DNA from: Cyanobacteriota bacterium
GTDB lineage: Bacteria; Cyanobacteriota; Cyanobacteriia; CACIAM-69d
Reading direction: 5' to 3'
DNA length: 64,000 nucleotides
Assembly: GCA_022402445.1 (NCBI GenBank)
Contig: JAKRSF010000006.1
Span: 62,001 to 126,000, forward strand
The translations under genes and the position numbers were made by a program. Positions within the stretch are counted from its first letter, which is position 1. Each line of letters begins with the position of its first letter. This document shows positions 36,048 to 45,062 of this stretch, in pieces. The notes under the pieces are model-generated. The model was not told where the DNA came from. It made no database searches and saw only the letters and a program-made list of their open reading frames with translations.

Positions 36048-37202
36048 GTGTTTGGAATACAGAGCAACGGCGGCCCGGGGCGATCGCGCGTCCTGGGGGC
36101 AATCACGGCGATCCTGTTGGCGGCCTGCGGCGGCGGGACCGGGGAACGCGAAGCAACCGCTGAAAACGAGACCGCGACCCCCATTCAGATCGTGGCGACG
36201 GTGGGGGTTTTGTGTGATCTGGCCGAGCAGGTGGCGGGTGATCGCGCGACCGTGACCTGTGCCATCCCGCCGGGACAAGATCCCCACCACTACGCCCCCA
36301 AGCCGAGCGATCGCCAAGCCTTCGAGGCGGCATCGGTGGTGCTGTATGGGGGCTATGGCCTGGATCTGACGCTCCAAAAGCTGGTGGATGCGTCGCCCGC
36401 CCCCCACAAAATCCCGATCGTTGAACGGGCGGTGCCGGAGCCCCTGGAGGCAAGACCCCACGGCCACGATCATGACCACGAGCATGATCACGACCATGAG
36501 CATGGGAACGACCACGATCATGAGCATGACCACGAGCATGAGCATGAGCATGGGAACGAAAACGAGGCTGAGAGCGGCGGCGGGGGCGAGAATCAAGTCG
36601 CTGAAGCCCCTGCGGAGTCGGCCCCGGCCCCTGCGGGGGATCCCCATGTGTGGCACGATGCGGCCCTGGGGGCGGCCCTAGTGGAAACGATCGCGGCGGC
36701 CCTGGGGGAAGCGCATCCGGAGGCGGCCACCTACTGGCGCGATCGCGGGGCGGCCCTGGCCCAGGAGTTGCGGGCGATCGACGGCTGGATTCGGCAGCAG
36801 ATGGCCACCATTCCCGAGGGCGATCGCAAGCTCGTGACGGTCCACGATGCCTTCCGCTACATGGCCCGGGCCTACGGCCTAGAGGTGGTGGGCTCCCTGG
36901 GGGCCGTTGCCCCGGAGGGCCGCGCCTCCGCCCAGGATTTGCGGACCCTGGTCGATCGCCTGCGGCAGGAACAGGTGCCCGCGCTCTTTGCGGAAACCAC
37001 GAGCAATCGCCAGGGCATCGAAGGGCTGGGGCGGGAGGCAGGCATCCCCGTGGCGGCGGCGGCGCTCCTGGTGGAAGGTCCAAATGGCCCCGACAGTGAC
37101 ATTTCCACCTATCAGGCCATGCTCATAGAAAATACCTGTACGATCGCGGAGGGGCTGGGGGGACGCTGCGATCGCGCCACGGCCCCCGTGACCACGCCCT
37201 AG
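36048..37202 (+). CDS. znuA: Zinc ABC transporter substrate-binding lipoprotein
   Basis: Periplasmic zinc-capturing protein of the cluster 9 (ZnuA) family. It starts with GTG 36048; 384 residues. A short hydrophobic leader ends in a lipobox (ILLAAC, Cys about 26). Zinc ligands fit the family: His in GQDPHHYAPKPSD, His in DPHVWHD, His in VTVHDAFRYMARAYG and Asp near DSDIST. Between residues 136 and 172 lies a very long His/Asp/Glu loop (HDHDHEHDHDHEHGNDHDHE and on), larger than usual, thought to collect or sense zinc. Permease and ATPase genes are absent here. The Zur box upstream predicts induction in zinc shortage. Confidence 0.93.
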   Translation: MFGIQSNGGPGRSRVLGAITAILLAACGGGTGEREATAENETATPIQIVATVGVLCDLAEQVAGDRATVTCAIPPGQDPHHYAPKPSDRQAFEAASVVLYGGYGLDLTLQKLVDASPAPHKIPIVERAVPEPLEARPHGHDHDHEHDHDHEHGNDHDHEHDHEHEHEHGNENEAESGGGGENQVAEAPAESAPAPAGDPHVWHDAALGAALVETIAAALGEAHPEAATYWRDRGAALAQELRAIDGWIRQQMATIPEGDRKLVTVHDAFRYMARAYGLEVVGSLGAVAPEGRASAQDLRTLVDRLRQEQVPALFAETTSNRQGIEGLGREAGIPVAAAALLVEGPNGPDSDISTYQAMLIENTCTIAEGLGGRCDRATAPVTTP

Positions 37203-37225
37203 GGTTCTGCGGACCCCACCTTCCC

Positions 37226-38155
37226 ATGGCCGCTGATGTTTCCCCAATGCCTGCGGTTCGCCGCCTGCCGGAGCGGCCGCTGATTTTGGGCCACCGGGGT
37301 GATTCTGCCCACGGGCCGGAAAATACGCTGGCGGCGGTGCGGTTGGCGATCGCGGCGGGGGCCGATGGCATTGAGGTGGATCTCCAACCCTTGGCGGATG
37401 GGGCGATCGCCCTGTGCCATGACCTCAACCTGCGGCGGCTGACGGGGCGCGATCAACCCACCGGGAGCCTCACGGCGGCGGCGGCGCGATCGACCGACGT
37501 GGGCCTTTGGTTTGGCGAGCAGTTTCGGGGGGAGCCGATGGCCCTGCTGGAGGATTTATTGGGCCTCACGGATTCCTGGCCCGGACTGCTCAATCTGGAA
37601 CTCAAGCGCCATGATCCGGGGCAGAATCTCCTAAAAGCCCCACAGGATTACGCAATTAATGCCCCTCCAGGCCCTAAGTTTTCTTACTTGAGCGAACTGG
37701 AAGATTGCCCCGGCGCTGAGCGGGAGTCTGACCCTGGGGAGGATCCTTTCATACGATCGCTGCCGACCCTGGCGACCCTGCTGGATCAGGGCGATCGCCT
37801 CCGGCGCTGTTGCCTGACCTCCTTTGATTTGGACCTGTTGCGGGCGGTGCGATCGCAACTTCCCCAAGCGGCCCTCGGCTGGCTGACGGCGGCCCCCTTC
37901 ACGGCGGATCCGGCCCCGGAATTAAATTTTTGCTGCTACGCGATCGCCCAGAACCACCTCACCCCCGCCGCCATTGCCGAAATCCATCGCCGCGATCGCG
38001 CCGTCTGGGCCTGGACCGTTGATGACCGCGATCGCGCCGCGCAGTTGAACCGGTGGGGCGTTGATGCCCTGATCTCCAACGATCCGGGGGCCATCTTGAC
38101 GGCCCTGACTGCGCCAGAATCAGCCCGCGATCGCCCCAAATTCCCTAAAACATAA
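37226..38155 (+). CDS. Glycerophosphodiester phosphodiesterase
   Basis: Hydrolyses glycerophosphodiesters to glycerol-3-phosphate and an alcohol. The 309 residues show the TIM-barrel signatures: LGHRGDSAHGPENTLAA (catalytic His and metal Glu), GIEVDLQPLADG and CHDLNLRRLTG, and the closing VWAWTVDDRD. No signal peptide, so a cytoplasmic form. Between NLELKRHDPGQN and RSLPTLATLLDQ there is an extra segment of about 40 residues (DNA about 37626-37752) with different composition. ATG 37226 lies 24 bases after znuA, so the two may share a transcript; a functional link is not obvious. Confidence 0.88.
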   Translation: MAADVSPMPAVRRLPERPLILGHRGDSAHGPENTLAAVRLAIAAGADGIEVDLQPLADGAIALCHDLNLRRLTGRDQPTGSLTAAAARSTDVGLWFGEQFRGEPMALLEDLLGLTDSWPGLLNLELKRHDPGQNLLKAPQDYAINAPPGPKFSYLSELEDCPGAERESDPGEDPFIRSLPTLATLLDQGDRLRRCCLTSFDLDLLRAVRSQLPQAALGWLTAAPFTADPAPELNFCCYAIAQNHLTPAAIAEIHRRDRAVWAWTVDDRDRAAQLNRWGVDALISNDPGAILTALTAPESARDRPKFPKT

Positions 38156-38572
38156 AACCTAAATTATTGCCTCACTTAAAAATCACAGAAAACCTATATT
38201 TTCAATCTTAAGAAAACCTTACAAGTCTTGAAGTGGTTTCGCCATTTCCCGATCCGTCCGTGTTTACACGTAAGGATGGTTTAGGGCACGCTCCCGAGCC
38301 CCGTCCACGGAACCCGTTCGCGGGGCATGGATCGGACAGGGCGGCAGGTTTTAGGGGCACCGCGATCGCTTGATCTAGATCACAGGCCATCGGGTTTTGC
38401 GATCGCCCCCGAACTCCATAACGATCGCCACCGCCGTCCGTCAAGTATCACGGCCCCCAACGGAAATTCTCGGGATACTAAACAGCAACGGGGGAAATCC
38501 CCCATCGACCCGCACGACGCGCTCTGGCAGCGGCTCCGCAGACCTTCCCCCGAACCGTAAAGTTCTAGACCC
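38156..38572. other. Long intergenic region before the diguanylate cyclase
   Basis: 417 bases with no gene seen. The first 80 bases are AT-rich. CGTGTTTACACG (38259-38270) and GGGGGAAATCCCCC are small hairpins. TGATCTAGATCA at 38371-38382 is a perfect palindrome followed by CA, giving a perfect right half TCACA and a poor left half of a CRP-type site (TGTGA-N6-TCACA). It may be a target of a cAMP receptor protein upstream of the GGDEF gene. Confidence 0.35.
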
Positions 38573-39556
38573 ATGTTTGCCCTGTCCCTTCCGTTTCTCA
38601 GCCTGCATCTACCCGCGTTCATCCTGACCTTGGCCTCGGGGTTCGGTTTTTCCCACCTTGCTCTGGGGGTGGCGAGCCTAGGCCACGGGGTGACGGCCCT
38701 GGCGTGCTTTGCCCTGCCGGTCACCTTTGCCCTCCATTACCGGCGGGCGAGCGACTGCACCCGTCCGGTGCTGGCCTGGATTGCCGCTTGTCTGATGGCC
38801 CTGGGCAGCGAGCAGTTGGGGTCGGCGCTGTCGGTGGCTCCGGCTCCGGCCCTGCTGGAGACCGTGTGGGTGTGGCTGGTGGCGGCGATTTGCACGGTAA
38901 CGGCGTGGCAACTGTGCCGCAATGCGCCGGAGTGGCTCGATACGCGGCGGGAGTTGATTCAGGTGCGGGCGATCGCGACCCAGGATCCGCTGACGGGGCT
39001 GCAAAATCGTCAGGGGTTCAACCGGGCGTTTGATCGGGCATTGGCGACGACCCGGGCGGGGATGGGTCAGTCTACCCTGGCGCTGTTTGATTTGGATGGG
39101 TTTAAGCAGGCGAATGACCAGTACGGCCACCTGGTTGGCGATCGCATCTTGCAGCGGGTGGCGGAAATCCTCCAGACCCACAGCCGCAAGAGTGATTGCG
39201 TGGCGCGGCTGGGGGGCGATGAGTTTGCGGTGCTGTGGACGAACTGCTCGGCGATCGAGGCGCGGCCGCTGGTGGAGGCGATCCGCCGGGAGATTGCCCA
39301 GGTGAATGTGGAGGGGACGCCCCTGACGGCTCGCCCGGTGACCAGCAGCATTGGCATGGCGGAGGTGGATCCGCAACTGTCGGCGGAAGGGAATTATGAG
39401 TTGACGGATCGGTTCCTCTACGAGGCGAAGCGCCTGGGAAAAAATCAGGTGTGCTGGTTCGCTAAGCGGGTGGGCCATGGGGGGAGTGGGGTGGTGACGG
39501 ATCCGCTGCTGTATCCCCAGCAGTGTCAGCGGGTGGCGGAGCTGGAGATGGTTTAG
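38573..39556 (+). CDS. Membrane diguanylate cyclase (GGDEF)
   Basis: Makes cyclic di-GMP from two GTP. The N-terminal 110 residues hold about four hydrophobic helices (FLSLHLPAFILTLASGFG, ALACFALPVTFALHY, VLAWIAACLMALG, VWVWLVAAICTVTAW) forming a membrane sensor. The catalytic domain follows (about 135-300): DPLTGLQNRQGFNRAF, FDLDGFKQANDQYGH, and an intact RLGGDEFAV signature near residue 215. The inhibitory site RxxD (RKSD) is at the standard five-residue distance before GGDEF, so product inhibition is expected. The signal sensed is unknown. Confidence 0.9.
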   Translation: MFALSLPFLSLHLPAFILTLASGFGFSHLALGVASLGHGVTALACFALPVTFALHYRRASDCTRPVLAWIAACLMALGSEQLGSALSVAPAPALLETVWVWLVAAICTVTAWQLCRNAPEWLDTRRELIQVRAIATQDPLTGLQNRQGFNRAFDRALATTRAGMGQSTLALFDLDGFKQANDQYGHLVGDRILQRVAEILQTHSRKSDCVARLGGDEFAVLWTNCSAIEARPLVEAIRREIAQVNVEGTPLTARPVTSSIGMAEVDPQLSAEGNYELTDRFLYEAKRLGKNQVCWFAKRVGHGGSGVVTDPLLYPQQCQRVAELEMV

Positions 39557-39633
39557 GGGGGATGCGGGGCGCGATCGCGGGCGGGGTTTCGGGCTAGGGT
39601 TTTAGGGATGGTGGTGAGTGTGGGCGGTGGGTG

Positions 39634-41130
39634 ATGCTGTCGTATGGGTTGGCGGGGTTGGTGGCGATCGCGGGGGGGCTGCTGTATGCGATCGCGCTGC
39701 TGTTGCCGGTGATTTCCCGGCGGCAGGATTTTGTCTGGAGTGGGCTGGCGCTGTTCTATGGACTGGTGCTGGCGGTGTGTGGGCGGCGGATTTCGGGGGG
39801 GGTGTTGCTGGGGCAGTCGGTGGCGGTGGTGATGCTGCTGGGGCTGGGCTGGCAGGTGTTGCGGTTGCGGCAGCAGGTGGCGATCGCGGCGGCGAATGAT
39901 GAGGTGGCTCGGTCGGCGGTGCCGCAGTTTGAGGATCCGTTGGGGCTGTTGCGGGTGGTGGGCCAGGGGATGGTGGGGGCGATCGCGGCGATCGCGGGCC
40001 GTCGTTCTGGTGGGGTGACTCCGGTACCTAAGGCTGTGAAAGCATCAGCGCAGAAGGATCCGCAGGCGCAACCAGCACAAAAGACTTCACCGGCTCCTGC
40101 GGCAACGGCGGAAAAAGCGCCCGCTGCGACTGGTGAATCGGCCCCTGTTGCTGCGCCCAAGGTGACTAAACCAGCCCAGACTCCGGCTCCTGAGAAGGTG
40201 GCCCCTAAACCGGCGGCAAAACCGGTGGCTCCTCCGGTGGCGAAATCCCCTGGGGGGCCGAAACCGGCGATCGCGCCGCCGCCCGCTGCTGGTACGGGGG
40301 TGTATGTGCGCAAAAATGTCCGTAAGTTTTCGGATCCGCCGACTCCCCGTCCAGCGCCCGGACCGGTGGAGTCGCCGACGCCGGTGAGTTCTTCTGGGAA
40401 GCCGGTCTATGTGCGGAAGCGTTTCCGACAACCGCCTGAGACGCCCGCGATCGCCGAACCGACTCCTGAACCAATCGCCGAACCGGTTACTGAACCGACT
40501 CCTGAAGCGATTACTGAATCGTTGACTGAACCGACTCCTGAACCGGTTACTGAGCCGACTCCTGAAGCGATCGCCGAACCGATTACCGAACCGGCTCCTG
40601 AACCAGTTACTGAAGCGATCGCCGAACCGATTACCGAACCCGCTGCTGACCTGACTACCGAACTGATCGCCGACCCGACTCCTGAACCGGTTACTGAAGC
40701 GAGTCCTGAAGCGATCGCCGAACCGACTCCCGAAGCGATCGCCGCCCCCCCCATCGAGCCAGAACCCCTAGCGAAATCTGAACCGGAACCAGAACCAGAA
40801 CCAGAACCAGAAAACCCATCAGACGCCCTAGGGGAAACTGATCGCGCGATCGCCCCCGAACCTGCCCCCACTCCCACCCCCGTTCCCGTGGTTGACGCCG
40901 AAGTCGTCCCCGACCACTGGCAAGACGACGAAACATACCCCGAAGAAGAACCCGCCCCCCCCACCGACGAAGCCCCCCCCCCCGACCCAGCCGACCCCTG
41001 GCCCGATCCAGACGGATGGCGCGACGACCCCCGCGATCGCCCCGCCCCCTGGGAAAGCAACTGGGACGACGAAGACGACGAAGAATACGACGACCCCCTC
41101 TCCCGCGCCCGCGCCAGCACCCGCCCCTAG
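39634..41130 (+). CDS. ycf66: Ycf66-family protein with long repetitive tail
   Basis: Member of a family shared by cyanobacteria and some plastids, function unknown. The N-terminal 80 residues are the recognisable part: MLSYGLAGLVAIAGGLLYAI, FVWSGLALFYGLVLAVCGRR, ISGGVLLGQSVAVVMLLG, three membrane helices. After residue 110 comes Ala/Pro/Lys-rich sequence with two short conserved islands (GVYVRKNVRKFSDPPTP, PVYVRKRFRQPPETP). From 40441 to 40740 the DNA encodes degenerate pentapeptides of the type EPTPE, AIAEP and PVTEP, then a run of Glu-Pro and an acidic tail. The ATG at 39634 is preferred over the GTG just before it. Far longer than plastid Ycf66. Confidence 0.82.
   Translation: MLSYGLAGLVAIAGGLLYAIALLLPVISRRQDFVWSGLALFYGLVLAVCGRRISGGVLLGQSVAVVMLLGLGWQVLRLRQQVAIAAANDEVARSAVPQFEDPLGLLRVVGQGMVGAIAAIAGRRSGGVTPVPKAVKASAQKDPQAQPAQKTSPAPAATAEKAPAATGESAPVAAPKVTKPAQTPAPEKVAPKPAAKPVAPPVAKSPGGPKPAIAPPPAAGTGVYVRKNVRKFSDPPTPRPAPGPVESPTPVSSSGKPVYVRKRFRQPPETPAIAEPTPEPIAEPVTEPTPEAITESLTEPTPEPVTEPTPEAIAEPITEPAPEPVTEAIAEPITEPAADLTTELIADPTPEPVTEASPEAIAEPTPEAIAAPPIEPEPLAKSEPEPEPEPEPENPSDALGETDRAIAPEPAPTPTPVPVVDAEVVPDHWQDDETYPEEEPAPPTDEAPPPDPADPWPDPDGWRDDPRDRPAPWESNWDDEDDEEYDDPLSRARASTRP
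40441..40820 (+). repeat. Pentapeptide-coding tandem repeat inside ycf66
   Basis: Degenerate 15-base units encode EPxxE-type pentapeptides about twenty times, followed by five GAACCAGAA hexamer-like units. Such repeats readily expand and contract. Confidence 0.7.
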
Positions 41131-41169
41131 GCCCCCCGCCCCCCGGCGATCGCAGCGCAACCCTCTATC

Positions 41170-43896
41170 ATGGGGAAAATCCCCCCACCCCATCCCATTT
41201 GGACTGAAGCGCGCGTGACTGTTTCCCCCTCCTCCGCAGACCCGGCCATCGACCTCGATCTCAAAGAACTTTTCCCCTTTGACCTCGACGAATTCCAACT
41301 CCGCGCGATCGCCGCCCTCAACGCCGGTAAATCCACCGTCGTCTGCGCCCCCACCGGATCCGGGAAAACCCTCGTCGGCGAATACGCCACCTACCGCGCC
41401 CTCAGCCGTGGCAAACGGGTCTTCTACACCACCCCCCTCAAGGCCCTCTCCAACCAAAAATTCCGCGACTTCCGCGACCAATTCGGCAACGATCGCGCGG
41501 GCCTCCTCACGGGCGACATCTCCATCAACCGGGACGCCCCCATCGTCGTCATGACCACCGAAATCTTTCGGAACATGCTCTACGGCACCCCCATCGGCCA
41601 GGTGGGCACCTCCTTACGGGACGTGGAAGTGGTGGTCCTCGACGAATGCCACTACATGAACGACTCCCAGCGCGGCACCGTCTGGGAAGAATCCATCGTC
41701 TACTGCCCCAACCAGGTCCAGATCGTCGCCCTCTCCGCCACCGTCGCCAACAGCGATCAACTCACGGACTGGCTCAACTACGTCCACGGCCCCACGGAAC
41801 TGATCGATTCTGACTATCGCCCCGTGCCCCTGCGCTTCAGCTTCGGCAACTACAAGGGCCTCTTTCCCCTGCTCGATGAAACCGGCACCCGCCTCCATCC
41901 CCAGTTCAAGGGCGATCGCAAGCGCCGCCGCAAGGCCCCCGGTGAAATCCGCCGCGATCTACGGGCCGAAACCCCCGACATCGCCTTCGTCCTGAGCCAG
42001 CTCAAGCAAAAGGACATGCTCCCGGCCATCTACTTCATCTTCAGCCGCCGGGGCTGCGATCGCGCCGTCAGCAGCGTCGGCCCCCTGTCGTTAGTCAGCG
42101 CCGCCGAAGCCGCCGAACTCAAGCGCCGCATTGACCACTTCATCGCCGAAAACCCCAGCGCCATCCGCGACGGCCAGCTTGATCCCCTCTATCGCGGCAT
42201 CGCCGCCCACCACGCGGGCATCCTCCCGGCCTGGAAAGCCTTCGTGGAAGAACTGTTCCAGTCGGGCCTAATCAAAGTCGTCTTCGCCACGGAAACCCTG
42301 GCCGCTGGCATCAACATGCCCGCCCGCACCACGGTCATCTCCTCCCTCTCGAAGCGCACCGATCGCGGCCACCGCTTATTAAACGCCTCGGAATTTTTGC
42401 AAATGTCGGGGCGCGCCGGACGGCGGGGCATGGACATCCAGGGCTACGTCGTCGCCCTGCAAACTCCCTTTGAAGGGGCCAAGGAAGCCGCCCACCTGGC
42501 CACCTCCCAGGCGGATCCCCTCGTCAGCCAATTCACCCCCACCTACGGCATGGTGCTCAACCTGCTGCAAACCCACAGCCTCGAAGAGGCCCGCAGTTTG
42601 ATTGAGCGCAGTTTTGGGCAATATCTCTCGACCTTGCACCTGATCCCCCAGCAGCGGGAGCTCGATGCCCTGCGCGATGAGGTGGCGCGCCTGCGGGCTC
42701 AGCTCGATGAGGTGGACGCGGGGGAACTGGCCAGCTACGAAAAACTGCGCCAGCGCCTGCGGGCGGAACAGCGACTCCTCAAAACCCTGCGGGATCAGGC
42801 GGAGGTGGTGCGGGGGCAGCATTTGGCTCCGGCCCTGCAATTTGCCGTGGCGGGGACGATTTTGCAGATCCAGGGCAAGGCCCCCGAACCCCTCACGGCG
42901 ACCCTGGTGACGAAGGTGAAGGGATCGGGCCAATTCCCTTGGCTGGTGTGTTTGGCGGCGGATAACCGCTGGTACGCGATCGCAACGGAGGAGGTGGTGA
43001 GTTTGCATGGGGAATATCCCCGCCTCCGCGCCGTGGATGATCTGTCGCCGCCGGAGGATTTATTTCCCTTCAAACCGGGCCAAAGCCGCCGGGGGGATGA
43101 GGAAACCCTGGCGATTGTCCGGCAAATGCCCGCCGTGCCGGATCCGGAGGAAGCGCCGGAGGTGCTCGATCAGCTCGATCGCGTCGAGGAGGTGGAAGCG
43201 CTGATCGAAGCCCACCCGGTCCACCACTGGCAAAATCGCAAAAATCTCTTCAAGCGGGTCCAGCGCCTGGATAGCCTGCGGGAGGAATTGCGCGATCGCG
43301 AGGCCGCCCTGGCCCAACTGTCCGATCGCTACTGGCAAGAGTTCGTGCAGTTGATGGACATCCTCACGGACTTTGATTGCCTGGTGGACTACAAACCCAC
43401 GTCCCTCGGCGAGGCGATCGCCACCCTGCGGGGCGAGAACGAACTGTGGCTGGGGCTCGCCCTGACCTCCGGCGACTTTGACGACCTCGATCCCCACCAC
43501 CTGGCCGCCGCCTGCGCCGCCCTGCTCATCGAAGAGCCCCGCCCGGACACCTGGACCGACGCCCCCCCCTCCAACCGCGTCCTTGAGGTGGTGGGCAATC
43601 TCCAGGATCTGCGGCGCGATATCGTCGGGGTCCAGCGCAGCCACCGGGTCTTGATTCCCCTGTGCCTCGAAGATCAACTGATCGGCCTGGTGGAACATTG
43701 GGCCTTGGGCATGACATGGGCCGACCTGGTGGGCCGCACCAGCCTCGATGACGGGGACGTGGTGCGGATTTTGCGGCGCACCCTGGATCTGCTCTCCCAG
43801 GTGGTCCACATGCCCCATGTGCCCGAGGAATTGAAGGCCAATGCCGGTCGGGCACGGGATTTGATTGACCGCTTCCCCGTGGCGGAGGCGACCTAG
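41170..43896 (+). CDS. Ski2/Mtr4-like DExH-box RNA helicase
   Basis: A 908-residue helicase of the Ski2-like superfamily 2 group, present in cyanobacteria and chloroplasts (ISE2-like). Motif I APTGSGKTLVGEYA (about 60), motif II DECHYMND (about 157, DExH type), motif III SATVANS, and motif VI QMSGRAGRRGMD are all intact. After the two RecA domains come a helical arch-type region with heptads (LRDEVARLRAQLDEVDAG) and a C-terminal DSHCT-like domain (about 740-905). Expected role is RNA unwinding in processing or decay. It begins 39 bases after ycf66; the start at 41170 could instead be GTG 41215. Confidence 0.9.
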   Translation: MGKIPPPHPIWTEARVTVSPSSADPAIDLDLKELFPFDLDEFQLRAIAALNAGKSTVVCAPTGSGKTLVGEYATYRALSRGKRVFYTTPLKALSNQKFRDFRDQFGNDRAGLLTGDISINRDAPIVVMTTEIFRNMLYGTPIGQVGTSLRDVEVVVLDECHYMNDSQRGTVWEESIVYCPNQVQIVALSATVANSDQLTDWLNYVHGPTELIDSDYRPVPLRFSFGNYKGLFPLLDETGTRLHPQFKGDRKRRRKAPGEIRRDLRAETPDIAFVLSQLKQKDMLPAIYFIFSRRGCDRAVSSVGPLSLVSAAEAAELKRRIDHFIAENPSAIRDGQLDPLYRGIAAHHAGILPAWKAFVEELFQSGLIKVVFATETLAAGINMPARTTVISSLSKRTDRGHRLLNASEFLQMSGRAGRRGMDIQGYVVALQTPFEGAKEAAHLATSQADPLVSQFTPTYGMVLNLLQTHSLEEARSLIERSFGQYLSTLHLIPQQRELDALRDEVARLRAQLDEVDAGELASYEKLRQRLRAEQRLLKTLRDQAEVVRGQHLAPALQFAVAGTILQIQGKAPEPLTATLVTKVKGSGQFPWLVCLAADNRWYAIATEEVVSLHGEYPRLRAVDDLSPPEDLFPFKPGQSRRGDEETLAIVRQMPAVPDPEEAPEVLDQLDRVEEVEALIEAHPVHHWQNRKNLFKRVQRLDSLREELRDREAALAQLSDRYWQEFVQLMDILTDFDCLVDYKPTSLGEAIATLRGENELWLGLALTSGDFDDLDPHHLAAACAALLIEEPRPDTWTDAPPSNRVLEVVGNLQDLRRDIVGVQRSHRVLIPLCLEDQLIGLVEHWALGMTWADLVGRTSLDDGDVVRILRRTLDLLSQVVHMPHVPEELKANAGRARDLIDRFPVAEAT

Positions 43897-43924
43897 ATCT
43901 CCACAAGCGATCGACCCGGTGGCC

Positions 43925-44926
43925 CTAGCGGCGGTGGAATTCCACGCGATCGCCGCGCAGGGTCACATCATAATTGCCAAAGAAATTTTGCCCCAACAGG
44001 CCAATGGTCATGCTGGAGGACACGGCCACCTGAAGGTCGCTGGCGATGAGATTGCCCACCCGCAGGCGCTGCACCTGGCTGATGGGCAGCTCCACCGCCG
44101 TATCGCTGGGGGTATTGACGCGGACGGAGCCCGTGGGCTGGAGCTGCAACGCGGCGGCCATGGCGGGGGTCAGGACCGTGAGGCTGGCCCCCGTGTCGAT
44201 CGCCATGGCAAATTCGCGGCCATTGAGTTCAACGCCAATCACCGGGATCCCGCCCATGCGGTTGATGATCGGGGCGACGGCCAGGAGGGTGGAAGCGTCG
44301 GTGGGGGTTGTGGGGGGGGCGGGTTCGTTGCGGGGGGTGCCGTCCGAGGCCGGGGCGATCGCGGGCTCCCCGGTCACCGCCGGATCTGCATTGGGGACAT
44401 TTGGCGGGGAAGCGGGCCGCAGGGCCAGGGGCTGCTGGGCGGGGGGCGGCATGGGTGGACGGCGCGATCGCGCGATCGCATAGCGACGATTTTGGCCATA
44501 TTCCTCAAGCTTTTGGCGCGCCTCCCCATGGCGAGGATGCCCCGCTGGCACCTGTTCGAGCAGGGCGATCGCCTCCTGCCACCGGGACGCCACAAACTCC
44601 CAATCCGACGGCACCCGCGCCGACTGGGTGAGCCGCGCCGCCCCATAGCCCTTATCCAAGGCCGATTGATATAAACCCACCCCCCGACTCGGGAGATTCG
44701 GCTGGAGCGCCTTAACCGCCGGAGGGTCCGGAGCCGCCTGCGGAACCGCTGCGGGGGCCGCACTCCCCGACGACTCCGCCGAGGATGCCGTCGCTGGATC
44801 CGGGGGCGATCCGGCGGAATCGACCGCATTGGCCCCCGCCGGGGGAGATGGGGCCGTTGGCAGCAGGGCACAACCACCGCTCGCCAGCGCCACCAGCACG
44901 ATCCATGCCCACCCTTGAAATCCCAT
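43925..44926 (-). CDS. Retropepsin-like aspartic protease lipoprotein
   Basis: ATG 44926 gives 333 residues with a short hydrophobic signal ([11 protein letters not shown]) and lipobox ASGGC, so it should be lipid-anchored on the periplasmic side. A Pro/Ala-rich linker and a helical tetratricopeptide-like piece ([18 protein letters not shown] ... [16 protein letters not shown]) are followed by a clan AA domain (about 225-333) with the catalytic [11 protein letters not shown] (Asp244). One such domain means it must act as a dimer. Substrate unknown. Divergent from carA with 136 bases between. The longer frame to 45112 overlaps the carA start. Confidence 0.78.
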   Translation of the reverse strand: MGFQGWAWIVLVALASGGCALLPTAPSPPAGANAVDSAGSPPDPATASSAESSGSAAPAAVPQAAPDPPAVKALQPNLPSRGVGLYQSALDKGYGAARLTQSARVPSDWEFVASRWQEAIALLEQVPAGHPRHGEARQKLEEYGQNRRYAIARSRRPPMPPPAQQPLALRPASPPNVPNADPAVTGEPAIAPASDGTPRNEPAPPTTPTDASTLLAVAPIINRMGGIPVIGVELNGREFAMAIDTGASLTVLTPAMAAALQLQPTGSVRVNTPSDTAVELPISQVQRLRVGNLIASDLQVAVSSSMTIGLLGQNFFGNYDVTLRGDRVEFHRR

Positions 44927-45062
44927 GGCCCTGGCCCAAACGTTCTCCAAAAGTTCCCAAAAAATTCCTAAGAAACTGCTCGAAATGTGTCGAGATCGAT
45001 GGCAGCCCCCCGCCAGAAGTGGTTCTATTATTGATGATTTTACTCGCGCGATCGAAAGAACT

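Noticed and set aside
40441-40740. Regularly spaced repeats that could suggest a CRISPR array
   Set aside because: The period is 15 bases with no unique spacers and the frame is coding throughout.
40407-41120. Long minus-strand open frame of Ser/Gly repeats opposite ycf66
   Set aside because: It is the antisense of the pentapeptide repeat; no ribosome site, and the plus-strand frame has a recognisable family domain.
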